Notes: generated by a model not told the origin, from the sequence alone. Positions 24,966 through 34,291 are shown, counted from the stretch's first letter. The stretch is DNA of 64,000 nt from JAFGRU01 sp016934985 (GCA_963665045.2 CAXXJQ010000003.1:1240001-1304000); one strand, 5' to 3'. Made by a program: numbers and translations.

Positions 24966-26426
24966 ATGTTTGATTTCAAATATTCTCCTTTATTAACCGA
25001 TCTCTATGAATTAACCATGATGGCCGGTTTTTTCAGGGAAAACATGCATGAAAAAGAGGTGGCCTTCGACCTGTTTTTCCGCAAAAATCCCTTTCACAGC
25101 AGCTACGCTGTTTTTGCCGGCCTCGAACCTGCCCTGAAATACCTTACGCAATTGCGCTTTTCTTCCCGGGATATCGACTACCTCAGAGGGCTGGGTATAT
25201 TCCAATCCGATTTTCTCGCCTATCTGGCTGACTTTCGGTTTCAAGCCAAGGTAACCGCACCCCAGGAGGGAACCGCCGTCTTCGCCAACGAGCCGCTCCT
25301 GACTGTTGAGGGAAAACTGGCAGAGGTTCAGCTTGTTGAGACGGCCCTTTTAAATATTATCAACTTTCAAACCCTGGTTGCCACCAAGGCCGCCCGCATC
25401 AAAACCATTGCAGGAAAAGCCCAGGTTTTAGAATTCGGTCTACGCCGCGCCCACGGTCCCGATGGCGGTTTAAGTGAAGCCAGGGCAGCTTATATCGGCG
25501 GGGTTCGCAGCACCAGCAATGTCTGGGCAGGGCAGCTTTTCGGCATTCCCGTCAAGGGGACCCATGCCCATAGCTGGATAATGGCTTTTCCCGACGAATT
25601 GAGTGCCTTTCGGGCCTATGGCGAATGTTTTCCAGACAGTTGTATTCTTCTCATAGATACTTACGACACCCTGAAAAGTGGCCTTCCCAATGCCCTCATC
25701 GTAGCCCGCGAGCTGCGCGCAAAAGGCCATGAACTCGCAGGGATTCGCCTCGATTCAGGCGATCTGGCCTATTTGAGTAAAAAGGTCAGAGACGCTTTTG
25801 ATCAGGAAGGTTTTCCGGAAGTGAAAATTGTGGCCTCCAGTGAGTTGGATGAATATGTTATCCAGTCGATTCGCAGTGAAGGTGGAACCGTCGATATTTA
25901 TGGCGTGGGTACCAAGCTCGCCACCTGCATGGGGCCCGGTGGAGGTGCTCTTGGGGGTGTTTATAAACTGGTCCGTTTCGAGGACAGCCCCAAACTGAAA
26001 GTCACCAGTGACATTGCCAAGGCCACATTGCCGGACCGAAAGGTTCTTTATCGGGTTATCGGTTCCGAAGGAAATTTCGAGCAGGATGTCATATGCCGCG
26101 AAAATGAAACCGTCCACCCCGGAGACATTGTCTATGACCCCACCAACCCCTTGCGCTACAAAAAAATAGCGAAGGAAACCCATCTGGAAAACATCCGTTG
26201 CACGGTAATGGATTATGGCAAAATCCTCCTCGACCTTCCCCCACTGGAAAAGATTGCAGACCATTGTCAGGATCAACTATCCCGTCTCCCAGAAGGCTCT
26301 TTGCGTTTGGAAAACCCCCATATCTACAAGGTTTCCATGAGCAGGGGCCTTTACGATCTAAGGTCGGAATTGATGACTGAATACGAACAGAATTTTTTAA
26401 ATAATTCTTCCCCACAAAAAAATTAA
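24966..26426 (+). CDS. pncB: Nicotinate phosphoribosyltransferase
   Basis: A 486-residue enzyme that joins nicotinate and PRPP to give nicotinate mononucleotide in NAD salvage. Signatures are LLTDLYELTMMAGFF at the start, EFGLRRAHGPDGG, GTHAHSW (phosphorylated His region of the family), LIDTYDTLKSGLPNA, GIRLDSGDLAYLS and VDIYGVGTKLAT. Length is as expected. GTGAGG lies before the ATG. The structured element copy A begins 8 bases after its stop. Confidence 0.95.
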   Translation: MFDFKYSPLLTDLYELTMMAGFFRENMHEKEVAFDLFFRKNPFHSSYAVFAGLEPALKYLTQLRFSSRDIDYLRGLGIFQSDFLAYLADFRFQAKVTAPQEGTAVFANEPLLTVEGKLAEVQLVETALLNIINFQTLVATKAARIKTIAGKAQVLEFGLRRAHGPDGGLSEARAAYIGGVRSTSNVWAGQLFGIPVKGTHAHSWIMAFPDELSAFRAYGECFPDSCILLIDTYDTLKSGLPNALIVARELRAKGHELAGIRLDSGDLAYLSKKVRDAFDQEGFPEVKIVASSELDEYVIQSIRSEGGTVDIYGVGTKLATCMGPGGGALGGVYKLVRFEDSPKLKVTSDIAKATLPDRKVLYRVIGSEGNFEQDVICRENETVHPGDIVYDPTNPLRYKKIAKETHLENIRCTVMDYGKILLDLPPLEKIADHCQDQLSRLPEGSLRLENPHIYKVSMSRGLYDLRSELMTEYEQNFLNNSSPQKN

Positions 26427-26433
26427 AGTTACT

Positions 26434-26566
26434 ATTCAGCACTAGGACCCGTGTCGCCCATGGAAAGAGCATCTCTGCCTCCCGGATGCCGGAAGCCAAG
26501 CCCCATGGATGGGTTCACGCGGCCCTTGGAATGGGCGAGGCGAGGCATTGTGCCGACAAGCTGAAT
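26434..26566 (+). repeat. Structured GGA-rich element, copy A
   Basis: A 133-nt element related over nearly its full length to the minus-strand element at 53440-53560. The ends pair (ATTCAGC with GCTGAAT). Inside, TCGCCCAT (26454-26461) pairs with ATGGGCGA (26531-26538). The enclosed part carries GGA motifs ATGGA, CGGA and ATGGA, with AGGA and TTGGA just outside, mostly in predicted loops. It encodes no convincing protein. A rho-independent terminator follows 14 bases later, so it may be a free small RNA made with or after pncB. Confidence 0.75.
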
Positions 26567-26579
26567 AATGACAAATTTT

Positions 26580-26613
26580 AAAAGGTACCCGGAGATTTTC
26601 CTGGTACCTTTTT
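26580..26613 (+). terminator. Terminator after copy A
   Basis: AAAAGGTACC (26580-26589) pairs with GGTACCTTTT (26603-26612), with an inner GGA/TCC extension, and is followed by T residues. It ends plus-strand transcription from pncB and element A and faces the convergent acyltransferase gene. Confidence 0.8.
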
Positions 26614-26656
26614 GGATTTGCGGCAAATCAGTTTTAAATCAGAATCACAGTAAATC

Positions 26657-27577
26657 TTAGCTCGGGTTCAGCTTCTCCTGCTCCAGCCAATTGTCAAAAT
26701 CCTCGGGTCTCCACCTGCGGTGGACCCACAACCATTGCTCAGGATAACGACGAATCATCTCTTCAATTACACGGTTATACTGTTCCGTATTGAGTTTAAC
26801 ATCATTAAATTTATCCCCAGTTCTGATTAAAGGAATTTCAGGTAAACACTGCGCACAAAAACCCTCTTTTTCACGAACAAGGAAAAGTGGCAAAACCGGT
26901 GCTTCAGTTTTTAACGCCAGCTGGGCCAGGCCTTTGCTGGTTGAAACCGGATGATTGAAAAAGTTGACATAGACCCCCTCTTTTTTTGTGACATGTTGGT
27001 CGAAAAGCAGGCCGATCATTTGTTTTTCGTTCAATGTTTGGATGATTTGCCTGAAAGCTTTCTTGCGGGGTATTGAGCGGGCCCCAAAACGCGTCCTCAA
27101 CTTTAAAACCAGACGTTCCAGAGGCGGAAAATCGAGAGGACGATACAGCGCAGTGGCTGGATAACCAACCATCGCCCCAACCACACTCAGTGCTTCCCAG
27201 TTGCCGAAATGAGCGGACAGGGTAAGTACTCCCCGGCCTTTGGAAAAAGCACTGTCAATATGCTCACGTCCTTCAATTCTGAAGTATCTGGAAAACGATT
27301 TTTTATCAAGCTTGCAGGACCACAATATTTCAAAAATCAGCATTCCCAGGTTGTCAAAGACCTGTCGGGAAAGCTTTTCCCTTTCAGGCAAGGGCATCTC
27401 GGGGAAAGCCAGCTTAAGGTTGTCCATGGCTATTTTGCGCCGGCGTCTGGCCACAGCATAGCAGAGGTGTCCGAAAACCGTTCCACATCGACGGCTCCAA
27501 GACAAGGGCATGCTTCCCAGCAACCAGACAAGAGCCCGCATCAATTGATAGACAAGTTCCTCAAATATCTTCCTCAT
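26657..27577 (-). CDS. Lipid A biosynthesis acyltransferase, LpxL/HtrB family
   Basis: A 306-residue inner-membrane acyltransferase that adds a secondary fatty acid to Kdo-lipid A or a related precursor. It has an N-terminal hydrophobic anchor (LMRALVWLLGSMPLSW), the catalytic HxxxxE motif in SAHFGNWE, FDQHVTKKEGVYVNFF, and a C-terminal QWLWVHRRWR signature. AGGA precedes the ATG. It shows that the host makes LPS. tRNA-Arg lies 90 bases upstream on the same strand. Confidence 0.9.
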   Translation of the reverse strand: MRKIFEELVYQLMRALVWLLGSMPLSWSRRCGTVFGHLCYAVARRRRKIAMDNLKLAFPEMPLPEREKLSRQVFDNLGMLIFEILWSCKLDKKSFSRYFRIEGREHIDSAFSKGRGVLTLSAHFGNWEALSVVGAMVGYPATALYRPLDFPPLERLVLKLRTRFGARSIPRKKAFRQIIQTLNEKQMIGLLFDQHVTKKEGVYVNFFNHPVSTSKGLAQLALKTEAPVLPLFLVREKEGFCAQCLPEIPLIRTGDKFNDVKLNTEQYNRVIEEMIRRYPEQWLWVHRRWRPEDFDNWLEQEKLNPS

Positions 27578-27664
27578 TTTTTTCCTGAAAAAATGGAAGG
27601 GAAACTGGGTGGGCCTGACAGCTTATTCATTCAAATAACAGAAAACGCTGCCAGGTTATTTTAT

Positions 27665-27741
27665 TGGCGGCCCCGTCGGGATTCGAACCCAAGGCCTACC
27701 GCTTAGGAGGCGGTTGCTCTATCCTGCTGAGCTACGGGGCC
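27665..27741 (-). tRNA. tRNA-Arg (anticodon CCU)
   Basis: A full cloverleaf on the minus strand: acceptor GGCCCCG pairs with CGGGGCC, discriminator G and an encoded CCA. The anticodon arm is CCGC-CTCCTAA-GCGG, giving anticodon CCT, which reads AGG. GGTTCGAATCC forms the T arm. It lies 71 bases downstream of rpoS in the same direction. Confidence 0.97.
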
Positions 27742-27812
27742 ATAAACAAATCAAAAAAACACAATATTTATAAATATATAAAGGTGTTCCCCGAAAAAAC
27801 TTGAAAAAGACT

Positions 27813-28787
27813 TTACCGGCTTTCAGGAACGTCGTCAAGCATGTGGCTTTCTTCCCTGATTCTTTTAAGCTTTTCAAGGCTTTTGGCTTCTATCTGACGT
27901 ATCCTCTCGCGGGTTACCCCGAATTGCTGACCAATAGTGTCCAGGGTCTGGGGGTCCTTATCATCAAGACCGAAGCGAAGGGTAAGGATTTCACGCTCAT
28001 TCTCGTTGAGTTGACTTAACCACTCGGAAACGCATAGATATTTATTGATATCTTCAACAAATGAAGCGGGGTCGACGGATGAGGAATCCTCCAGGGTATC
28101 CATAAGGCTGTAATCATTGTTTTCGCCCATGGGCCGTTCGATAGAATAGGTTTTATTCACCAGAACCATGAGACGGGTAACATAGGAGATATCGACGTCC
28201 ATAGCTGTAGCAACCTCTTCCGGTTTGGGTTCACGGTTGAGATCGGTGATCAGTTCACGCGTCACTTTAATCAGTTTATTGATGTCGTCAGAAACATGAA
28301 CAGGGACCCTGATGGTACGGCTCTGGTTGACAATAGCCCTTTCTATGGATTGGCGGATCCACCATGTAGCATAGGTGGAAAAGCGACACTCCTTGCTTAT
28401 TTTAAAACGTTCAACAGCTTTGATAAGCCCCATATTCCCTTCTTCGATGAGATCAAGAAAAGGGAGCCCCCGATTCATGTAACGTTTGGCAATTTTTACA
28501 ACCAGACGCAGGTTGGACTCAATCATTCGATTGCGGGCGCTTTCATCCCCAAGGGAAATCCTTTGCGCAAGTTCCCTCTCCTCCTGGGCGGTTAATAGCT
28601 TGGTAGTTTGTATCTCCTTCAGATAGAGCTTGATGGCATCATCTGAGTGTTCCTGAACTCCAGGGGCCGGGTCTTTCTCCGAAACCTCGTCATCTTCTGT
28701 TTCTGCGTCCTCTTCAACATTATCGACAGGCTCTGGAGAATTTTCTTCCTCAAACTCTGCGCTTTCCATCTCTTCCATGTCATCCAT
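27813..28787 (-). CDS. rpoS: RNA polymerase sigma factor RpoS
   Basis: A 324-residue sigma-70 family factor of the RpoS class. An acidic N-terminal stretch (about 1-45) is followed by region 1.2 (DAIKLYLKEIQTTKLL), region 2 (FLDLIEEGNMGLIKAVERFK, FSTYATWWIRQSIERAI), region 3 and region 4 (EREILTLRFGL.., GVTRERIRQIEAKSLEKLK). It would direct the stationary-phase and stress response. It is preceded by nlpD, the classic nlpD-rpoS arrangement. AAAGGGGG lies upstream of the ATG. Confidence 0.93.
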   Translation of the reverse strand: MDDMEEMESAEFEEENSPEPVDNVEEDAETEDDEVSEKDPAPGVQEHSDDAIKLYLKEIQTTKLLTAQEERELAQRISLGDESARNRMIESNLRLVVKIAKRYMNRGLPFLDLIEEGNMGLIKAVERFKISKECRFSTYATWWIRQSIERAIVNQSRTIRVPVHVSDDINKLIKVTRELITDLNREPKPEEVATAMDVDISYVTRLMVLVNKTYSIERPMGENNDYSLMDTLEDSSSVDPASFVEDINKYLCVSEWLSQLNENEREILTLRFGLDDKDPQTLDTIGQQFGVTRERIRQIEAKSLEKLKRIREESHMLDDVPESR

Positions 28788-28843
28788 ATAGAATCCCCCT
28801 TTTATTTAGGATTTCTGGCTTAGAGTTTAGGCGATGGGGCATT

Positions 28844-29611
28844 TCATGGCAAGAATAATCTTGGATTTTGGGCCTCATTCCCTTTCCGAACTTCGAAATG
28901 GAGACGTGGGCTTCTACCATCGGGCGGACGGCCGCTTAGCGCAATTTTCTCACCATCACCGACAAAGGAACCGGTTTGAACCAGGTTTTTCTGGTTAAAA
29001 CCATAAACAGTAAAAAAAGAATTTTCATGTTCCAAAATCAGGAGGTTTCCATAACCTCGGATACCATTGCCACTATAAATGACCCGACCGGCTCCAGCTG
29101 ATTTAACAGCCGTCCCTATAGAAGCAGAAATTTCCAGGCCGCGACAGGGGATTTTCCCTTTCGGGTTATAAGGACGTAGAACCCGTCCTTTGACAGGCCA
29201 GGAAAATTTCGGCTTTACTCCGATCGAAGCTGGTTTTTTGGTGGTTTTTGTGGGAATTTTGGTAGAAATTTTGCGTTTGCGGGAGGATTTTTGAGAAGCC
29301 TTGGGTTTTTGTTTCGGGGATTGGGTGGGAGCAACATCTTTTTTTTCTGATAAAGTTTGGCCGTATGGAACAACCTTGCGAGGGTATTCAGCCCCAGGAA
29401 TAAATAGTTTTTGCCCTGCCTTCAGATTTCTGGCAATAAATATCCCATTGGTTCTTGCCAAATATTGAGGGTCAATATCATATGTTTTCCCAATCCGATA
29501 AAGGGTTTCCCCTTCGCGGACTGAGTGATAGATGCCATGCTTGGCACAGCCAAGTAGCAATATAAGAGCTGGCAGAAGAAGGATTCCCAGCCTTCGAAAC
29601 AAAAGATTCAT
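28844..29611 (-). CDS. nlpD: NlpD-like LysM/M23 lipoprotein
   Basis: A 255-residue lipoprotein: signal with lipobox LLLGC, a LysM domain (REGETLYRIGKTYDID.. to KLFIPG), a Lys/Ser/Thr-rich linker, and a C-terminal M23/LytM domain. The metal-binding HxxxD position reads CRGLEISA, so the first ligands are lost, and only LHFEVRK resembles the second part. It is therefore probably an inactive amidase activator like E. coli NlpD. A longer N-terminus is possible, but the ATG at 29611 starts just before the signal peptide. It lies upstream of rpoS. Confidence 0.85.
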   Translation of the reverse strand: MNLLFRRLGILLLPALILLLGCAKHGIYHSVREGETLYRIGKTYDIDPQYLARTNGIFIARNLKAGQKLFIPGAEYPRKVVPYGQTLSEKKDVAPTQSPKQKPKASQKSSRKRKISTKIPTKTTKKPASIGVKPKFSWPVKGRVLRPYNPKGKIPCRGLEISASIGTAVKSAGAGRVIYSGNGIRGYGNLLILEHENSFFTVYGFNQKNLVQTGSFVGDGEKIALSGRPPDGRSPRLHFEVRKGNEAQNPRLFLP

Positions 29612-29754
29612 GATCCCCGAATAACGTCGATCGTTCTTTCGGTTTTGCAAAATAAGTCAAAAGGAGCGCCATTTCCCAGGTAATTGAATGAGATAACAAA
29701 ACGCCGCAATTGCTGACGGGCCAAAATCATTCGCCCAGGATATGCATGAGGCTA

Positions 29755-30339
29755 TTATAGTAGTTTTAAAAGGAGAAAGCCACCCACCAAAAGACCGGTA
29801 AAAATCCAGGTCAAAAGGTTGAAGTATTTATCGATGAAGTTGCGGATAGGTACACCGAAGAAGTAAACCAAACCAGCAATAAGAAAAAACCTCAGGCTCC
29901 TGCTGCAGGCTGAAGCAAGAAAAAAAAGGGGGAAATTAACCTTGAAAACCCCTGCTCCAATGGTGAAAATTTTGTAAGGGATAGGACTGAAACCGGCAAT
30001 GAAAACAATCCAAAAATTATATTGGGAAAATAGGTCCTGAACCAACTGAAACTTTTCCTGGGTAAAACCTGGAATGTAGTTAAAGAAAAAGACACTGGTC
30101 AAACTCCACAACCCATACCCGATTAAATACCCGCCAACTCCACCAATAACTGAGCCTATGGAGGTGACAAGGGCAAATTTCAGGGATTTCCCGGGCTTGG
30201 ATAGACACAGAGGTAAAAGCAGCACATCCGGCGGAATCGGGAAGATAGAAGATTCTGCAAATGCAAGAATAAAAAGTGCCGGAGCACCATAAGGGGTATG
30301 TGCCCAATGAAGAACCCAATCGTAAAGTCGTCGAAACAT
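29755..30339 (-). CDS. YqaA/DedA (SNARE-associated, VTT domain) membrane protein
   Basis: A 194-residue membrane protein with about five hydrophobic segments. AESSIFPIPPDVLLLPL near the N-terminus and GFSPIPYKIFTIGAG later are typical of the YqaA branch of the VTT/DedA superfamily. DedA proteins are linked to undecaprenyl-phosphate and lipid transport, but the role of YqaA is unclear. The ATG overlaps the pcm stop as TAATG, so translation is coupled. A common neighbour of pcm and nlpD. Confidence 0.85.
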   Translation of the reverse strand: MFRRLYDWVLHWAHTPYGAPALFILAFAESSIFPIPPDVLLLPLCLSKPGKSLKFALVTSIGSVIGGVGGYLIGYGLWSLTSVFFFNYIPGFTQEKFQLVQDLFSQYNFWIVFIAGFSPIPYKIFTIGAGVFKVNFPLFFLASACSRSLRFFLIAGLVYFFGVPIRNFIDKYFNLLTWIFTGLLVGGFLLLKLL

Positions 30340-30995
30340 TATGAAGAATTCGCGTCCTTCCAACCATACTGGCCAACTAAGGGCACAAACCGGCACCTGA
30401 CGAGATCCTCTTCCTGGAACTCATTTTCCCCGCTCCGCGTCAAGCATTTGAGAACCTGTTCTCGGCCTGGGCCAACAGGAATTATCAGACGCCCACCGAC
30501 AGCAAGTTGATATTTCAAGGTATCAACAACGGCAGGAGCACCAGCAGTCACCAGGATACCATCAAACGGTGATTCCTCCTCCCACCCGAGACAGCCATCT
30601 CCAACTTTGACAATAACGTTTCGAATTCCGGTGCGGTCAAATATCAGCCTGGCTCTTCGCGCCAGATTAGCATTTCTTTCAATACTGTAAACTTTGGACA
30701 CTATCCTGGCCAGTACCGCCGCCTGATAACCTGAACCCGTTCCTATTTCAAGAACCCGTTCTTTTCCTTTAAGGGCCAGGGAGGCCGTCATTAATGCCAC
30801 GATATAAGGCTGGGAAATTGTCTGGCCTTCGCCGATAGGGAGAGGATAGTCACTGTAAGCCTGGCTTTGAAGAGCCCCCTCAACAAAGAGATGGCGGGGT
30901 ACTTGGAGCATGGTTTCAAGCACCAGTTGATCAGTTATTCCCCTGGCCTTGAGATGCCTTTCCACCATGTTTCTGCGAGCGATGGAGAAGTCCAT
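30339..30995 (-). CDS. pcm: Protein-L-isoaspartate O-methyltransferase
   Basis: A 218-residue SAM-dependent repair enzyme that methylates isoaspartyl residues in aged proteins. Visible are MVERHLKARGI, the PCMT signature IGEGQTISQPYIVA, the SAM motif VLEIGTGSGYQAAVLA, and post-motif VGDGCLGW. It belongs to a pcm-yqaA-nlpD-rpoS set. The frequent partner surE is not adjacent. Downstream overlap with yqaA is one base. Confidence 0.94.
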   Translation of the reverse strand: MDFSIARRNMVERHLKARGITDQLVLETMLQVPRHLFVEGALQSQAYSDYPLPIGEGQTISQPYIVALMTASLALKGKERVLEIGTGSGYQAAVLARIVSKVYSIERNANLARRARLIFDRTGIRNVIVKVGDGCLGWEEESPFDGILVTAGAPAVVDTLKYQLAVGGRLIIPVGPGREQVLKCLTRSGENEFQEEDLVRCRFVPLVGQYGWKDANSS

Positions 30996-31114
30996 ATCAT
31001 CTCATAGGGCATCACAGGGATGCAAAAAAAGAAAAGAATTTTGGGAGTAAAAAGACGATGGCTGTTTAGCGGGTCTATTGGGCAAGACAAGATAAAGCAA
31101 ATAATAGGCAGTCA

Positions 31115-31486
31115 TCAAAGAAACAAACGTCCACCAAGGGCTGTCCGAAGCTTGAGGAGATCGTTTCGAATTTCCTTGAGAAGAGTTTTTTTTCGTTCAT
31201 TTTCACAATAGCTTTGACTTGGTTCAACTGCAATGGCAGGCGATTCTTCACGCAGTTTCTTTTTTGCGCCGGCAATAGTGAAACCCTGGTTATAGAGCAA
31301 GTCCTTGACCTTCAGAACAAGTTCAATATCCTGCCTCCGGTAAAGCCTTTGGTTTTTAGTACTTTTTGCGGGACGAAAACGACTGAACTCGGATTCCCAG
31401 TAACGTAAAACGTGAGGCTTTACACCAACAATTTCGGCAACTTCACCGATTTTGAAATAAAGCTTATCAGGAATCCTGGCATCCAT
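31115..31486 (-). CDS. MerR family transcriptional regulator
   Basis: A 123-residue regulator with an N-terminal winged helix (YFKIGEVAEIVGVKPHVLRYWESEF, then RLYRRQDIELVLKVKDLL), and a short C-terminal coiled coil with a single cysteine, so no metal-binding site of the MerR type is seen. It follows ihfA after 15 bases, an arrangement frequent after pheT-ihfA in Geobacter-type genomes. The effector is unknown. Confidence 0.9.
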   Translation of the reverse strand: MDARIPDKLYFKIGEVAEIVGVKPHVLRYWESEFSRFRPAKSTKNQRLYRRQDIELVLKVKDLLYNQGFTIAGAKKKLREESPAIAVEPSQSYCENERKKTLLKEIRNDLLKLRTALGGRLFL

Positions 31487-31501
31487 AAATCAGGCAGGCC
31501 T

Positions 31502-31789
31502 TCAGTCCTCTCCTTCACCGTTAATTGCGCTTTTCAAAACCTGACTCGGTTTAAAGGTTAGAATTCTTCTGGAAGAAATCTCAATTTCCTCACCTGTCTG
31601 GGGGTTGCGGCCGCGACGGGTGGCTTTTTCCTTGACGACAAAGTTTCCGAACCCGGCGAGTTTTATTTTCTCCCCTTTAGCAACGGTGGTTTTAACCAGA
31701 TCAAAAACCTGCTCGACAATTTCAGCGGACTCTTTTTTAGAAAAGCCGGTTTTTAAATAGACTTTCTCAATAATATCCGCTTTCGTCAT
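31502..31789 (-). CDS. ihfA: Integration host factor alpha subunit
   Basis: A 95-residue DNA-bending protein of the HU/IHF family. MTKADIIEKVYLKTGFSKKE at the start, GEKIKLAGFGNF in the middle, and the arm RRGRNPQTGEEI match IhfA. The ATG at 31789 follows TAGGAGGAAG. IHF bends DNA at sigma-54 promoters, which fits the -24/-12 site found near glnB. It lies 96 bases after pheT in the usual pheST-ihfA order. Confidence 0.94.
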   Translation of the reverse strand: MTKADIIEKVYLKTGFSKKESAEIVEQVFDLVKTTVAKGEKIKLAGFGNFVVKEKATRRGRNPQTGEEIEISSRRILTFKPSQVLKSAINGEGED

Positions 31790-31885
31790 ACTTCCTCCTA
31801 GATGCAAAGCCTATGTAATTGAGTATATGTAATTGATATTACAGAATTCTATACCATAGGATAGCAGGGTTAGCAACCCAATTTT

Positions 31886-34291
31886 TTAACGAATTTCAGC
31901 ACCTAGCCTTTTGCAAAGAGAATCGACAATTTTCTGATGAGCCTTGTTGACCTCTTCATCGGTTAGAGTTTTTTCGTCAGAACCATAGCGCATACGCACA
32001 GCCAAACTCTTTTTGCTTTCCGGAATTCCCTTTCCCCGGTAAAGGTCAAAGAGAACACAGTCCCGGAGATAGGAACTTTTTACCTTTTTGACCGTATCAA
32101 AAACCTCTTGAGCAATAATATCAATATCGACCAGTAAAGCAGTATCCCTCTGGGTTTCGGGGAATTTGGAGGGTATTTGGAACCTTTTGGACACACCTGT
32201 ATTTTGGAAAAGTATTTCAAGGTCGAGATCAAGGAGATAGACCGAGTTGTCAAGATCGAAAGATTCTAGCACCTTGGGATGGATTTCACCCATGGTGCCT
32301 AAAACCTGGCTGCCTATTTTTATGGCACAGGATTTTCCGGGATGATAAAATACATCGCTCGATTTCTCATCAAAAACGACCTGTTCAATTAGAAAAAGAG
32401 CAAGGATTTCTTCGACAACACCCTTTAAATCATAAAAATCAACATCCTCGCCATCCTGAGCCCAACCCTCGGGCTCGCGCCGCCCACAAATGGCAAGACT
32501 CAAAGAGAGCTTTTCATGAGCAATCTCTGCCCCTTCGGAAACGAAAAAAACCGGCCGCAATTCAAAAAGTTTCAGATCCCGGGAACGGTAGGCGATATTT
32601 TTAGAAAGGCATTCCAACAGGCTGGGGACCAAAGAAGTTCTCATGACAGACTGATCTTCGGCAAGGGGATTGAGTAATCTGATGTTTTCCCTTCGAGAAT
32701 CGTCGTTTGCAAGCAGAATGCGGTCCCAGGACAGAGGAGAGACGAAAGAATAATTTACAATCTCTGAAAACCCAAGAGCCGTGAGACATTCACGCAACCG
32801 CGTCACAGGTTTGCCGTGGGGAGGAACCAGCCAGGATTCCATCTCTCCAGCCGGCAAGGTGACCGGGATATGGTCATAGCCGTAAAGACGGGCCACCTCT
32901 TCAACGAGATCAACCTCCCTTTCAAGATCATGGCGGAAAGAGGGTACTTTAACCTCAAGCATTTCACTGCCCAAATTTTTTACCGACAAGCCGATACTCT
33001 CAAGAAGGCCTTTGATTTGAACGGTGTCAATTTGGATGCCGAGAAGAGCATTGGTGTTTTCGGTAGAAATTGTCAAACGTTCAATTCTGGCTGGTGGCGA
33101 AAAAACATCAATTAAACCGCCAGCCGCTTCGCCGCCAGAAGTCTCTACAATCAGTTGGGTGGCGCGTTCGAGAGCAACGGGGACCATATCGATATCAATC
33201 CCCCGCTCAAAACGGTGAGAAGCTTCCGTATGAATCCCTAACCTTTTGCTCGTCCGTCTGACCGTGTTGGGATCGAAATAGGCGCTTTCCAGCAGGACAT
33301 CAATAGTATTTACATCAATTTCTGAATTTTCACCCCCCATTACCCCTGCAAGGGCAACCGATCCCTGACCATCACAAATAACAAGGTCGTCCTCGCAAAG
33401 TTTATGTTCCTTGCTGTCGAGGGTGGTAAAAATTTCACCGGCACCGGCCCTTTTCACCACGATACGGTTTTCGCGCAGATGGTTGAAGTCGAAGGCATGA
33501 AGGGGTTGACCCAATTCCATCATGACGAAGTTGGTGACATCCACAACATTACTGATGGAGCGAATGCCGACACTTTCAAGCCGCTGGGCAAGCCAGGCAG
33601 GAGAAGGGCCGATTTTTACACCTCGAATCAGGCGTGCGGTGTACCTGGGGCAAAGATCGGGTTCCTCAACACAGATTGAAGTATGGGTGTTGATGTCCCC
33701 TAACCCTTTCAATACCTTGGGAACAACAGGACGCAAAGGCTTTCCTGCCAAAGCCGCTACCTCGCGGGCAATGCCGACAACATTTAAACAATCGGAACGG
33801 TTGGGTGTCAGCCCGATTTCAAAACGCACGTCTTTGAGTTTTAAGGCATCGAAAACAGGCGTACCTAAAGTCAAGTCGGGGGGTAGGATCATGATACCGG
33901 CTGATTCTTCAGACAATCCAAGCTCTTTTTCGGAACAGAGCATGCCGACGGATTCACATCCACGGATCTTGCTTTTTTTAATTTTGAAGTTTCCGGGCAA
34001 GACGGTACCAACCTGTGCCAGTGCGACAAGATCACCGGTTTTATGATTTGTAGCACCGCAAACGACAGGAATTTCTTCTTTTCCGGTTTCAACACGGCAA
34101 AGAGTCAGGCGCTCAGCATCCGGATGAGGTTCAACCGCGGCCAGGCGGGCGACAATAACGCTATCAAGACCTTCGCCGAGTTTTTCCATGGCTTCGACCT
34201 CGAGGCCGACCATGGTGATGCGATGGGCCAAATCGTCAGGCGAAAAATCAAAATCGACAAATTCCCTCAACCAGTTGCTGGTCACAATCAT
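31886..34291 (-). CDS. pheT: Phenylalanyl-tRNA synthetase beta subunit
   Basis: An 801-residue subunit with the usual domain order: N-terminal tRNA-binding OB fold (about 40-150), B3/B4 editing domain, B5 domains, inactive class II core, and the C-terminal FDX-ACB anticodon-binding domain. The start MIVTSNWLREFVDFDFSPDDLA and end MRYGSDEKTLTDEEVN are characteristic. GAAGGAT precedes the ATG, 43 bases after pheS. It forms the alpha2-beta2 enzyme with PheS. Confidence 0.96.
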   Translation of the reverse strand: MIVTSNWLREFVDFDFSPDDLAHRITMVGLEVEAMEKLGEGLDSVIVARLAAVEPHPDAERLTLCRVETGKEEIPVVCGATNHKTGDLVALAQVGTVLPGNFKIKKSKIRGCESVGMLCSEKELGLSEESAGIMILPPDLTLGTPVFDALKLKDVRFEIGLTPNRSDCLNVVGIAREVAALAGKPLRPVVPKVLKGLGDINTHTSICVEEPDLCPRYTARLIRGVKIGPSPAWLAQRLESVGIRSISNVVDVTNFVMMELGQPLHAFDFNHLRENRIVVKRAGAGEIFTTLDSKEHKLCEDDLVICDGQGSVALAGVMGGENSEIDVNTIDVLLESAYFDPNTVRRTSKRLGIHTEASHRFERGIDIDMVPVALERATQLIVETSGGEAAGGLIDVFSPPARIERLTISTENTNALLGIQIDTVQIKGLLESIGLSVKNLGSEMLEVKVPSFRHDLEREVDLVEEVARLYGYDHIPVTLPAGEMESWLVPPHGKPVTRLRECLTALGFSEIVNYSFVSPLSWDRILLANDDSRRENIRLLNPLAEDQSVMRTSLVPSLLECLSKNIAYRSRDLKLFELRPVFFVSEGAEIAHEKLSLSLAICGRREPEGWAQDGEDVDFYDLKGVVEEILALFLIEQVVFDEKSSDVFYHPGKSCAIKIGSQVLGTMGEIHPKVLESFDLDNSVYLLDLDLEILFQNTGVSKRFQIPSKFPETQRDTALLVDIDIIAQEVFDTVKKVKSSYLRDCVLFDLYRGKGIPESKKSLAVRMRYGSDEKTLTDEEVNKAHQKIVDSLCKRLGAEIR

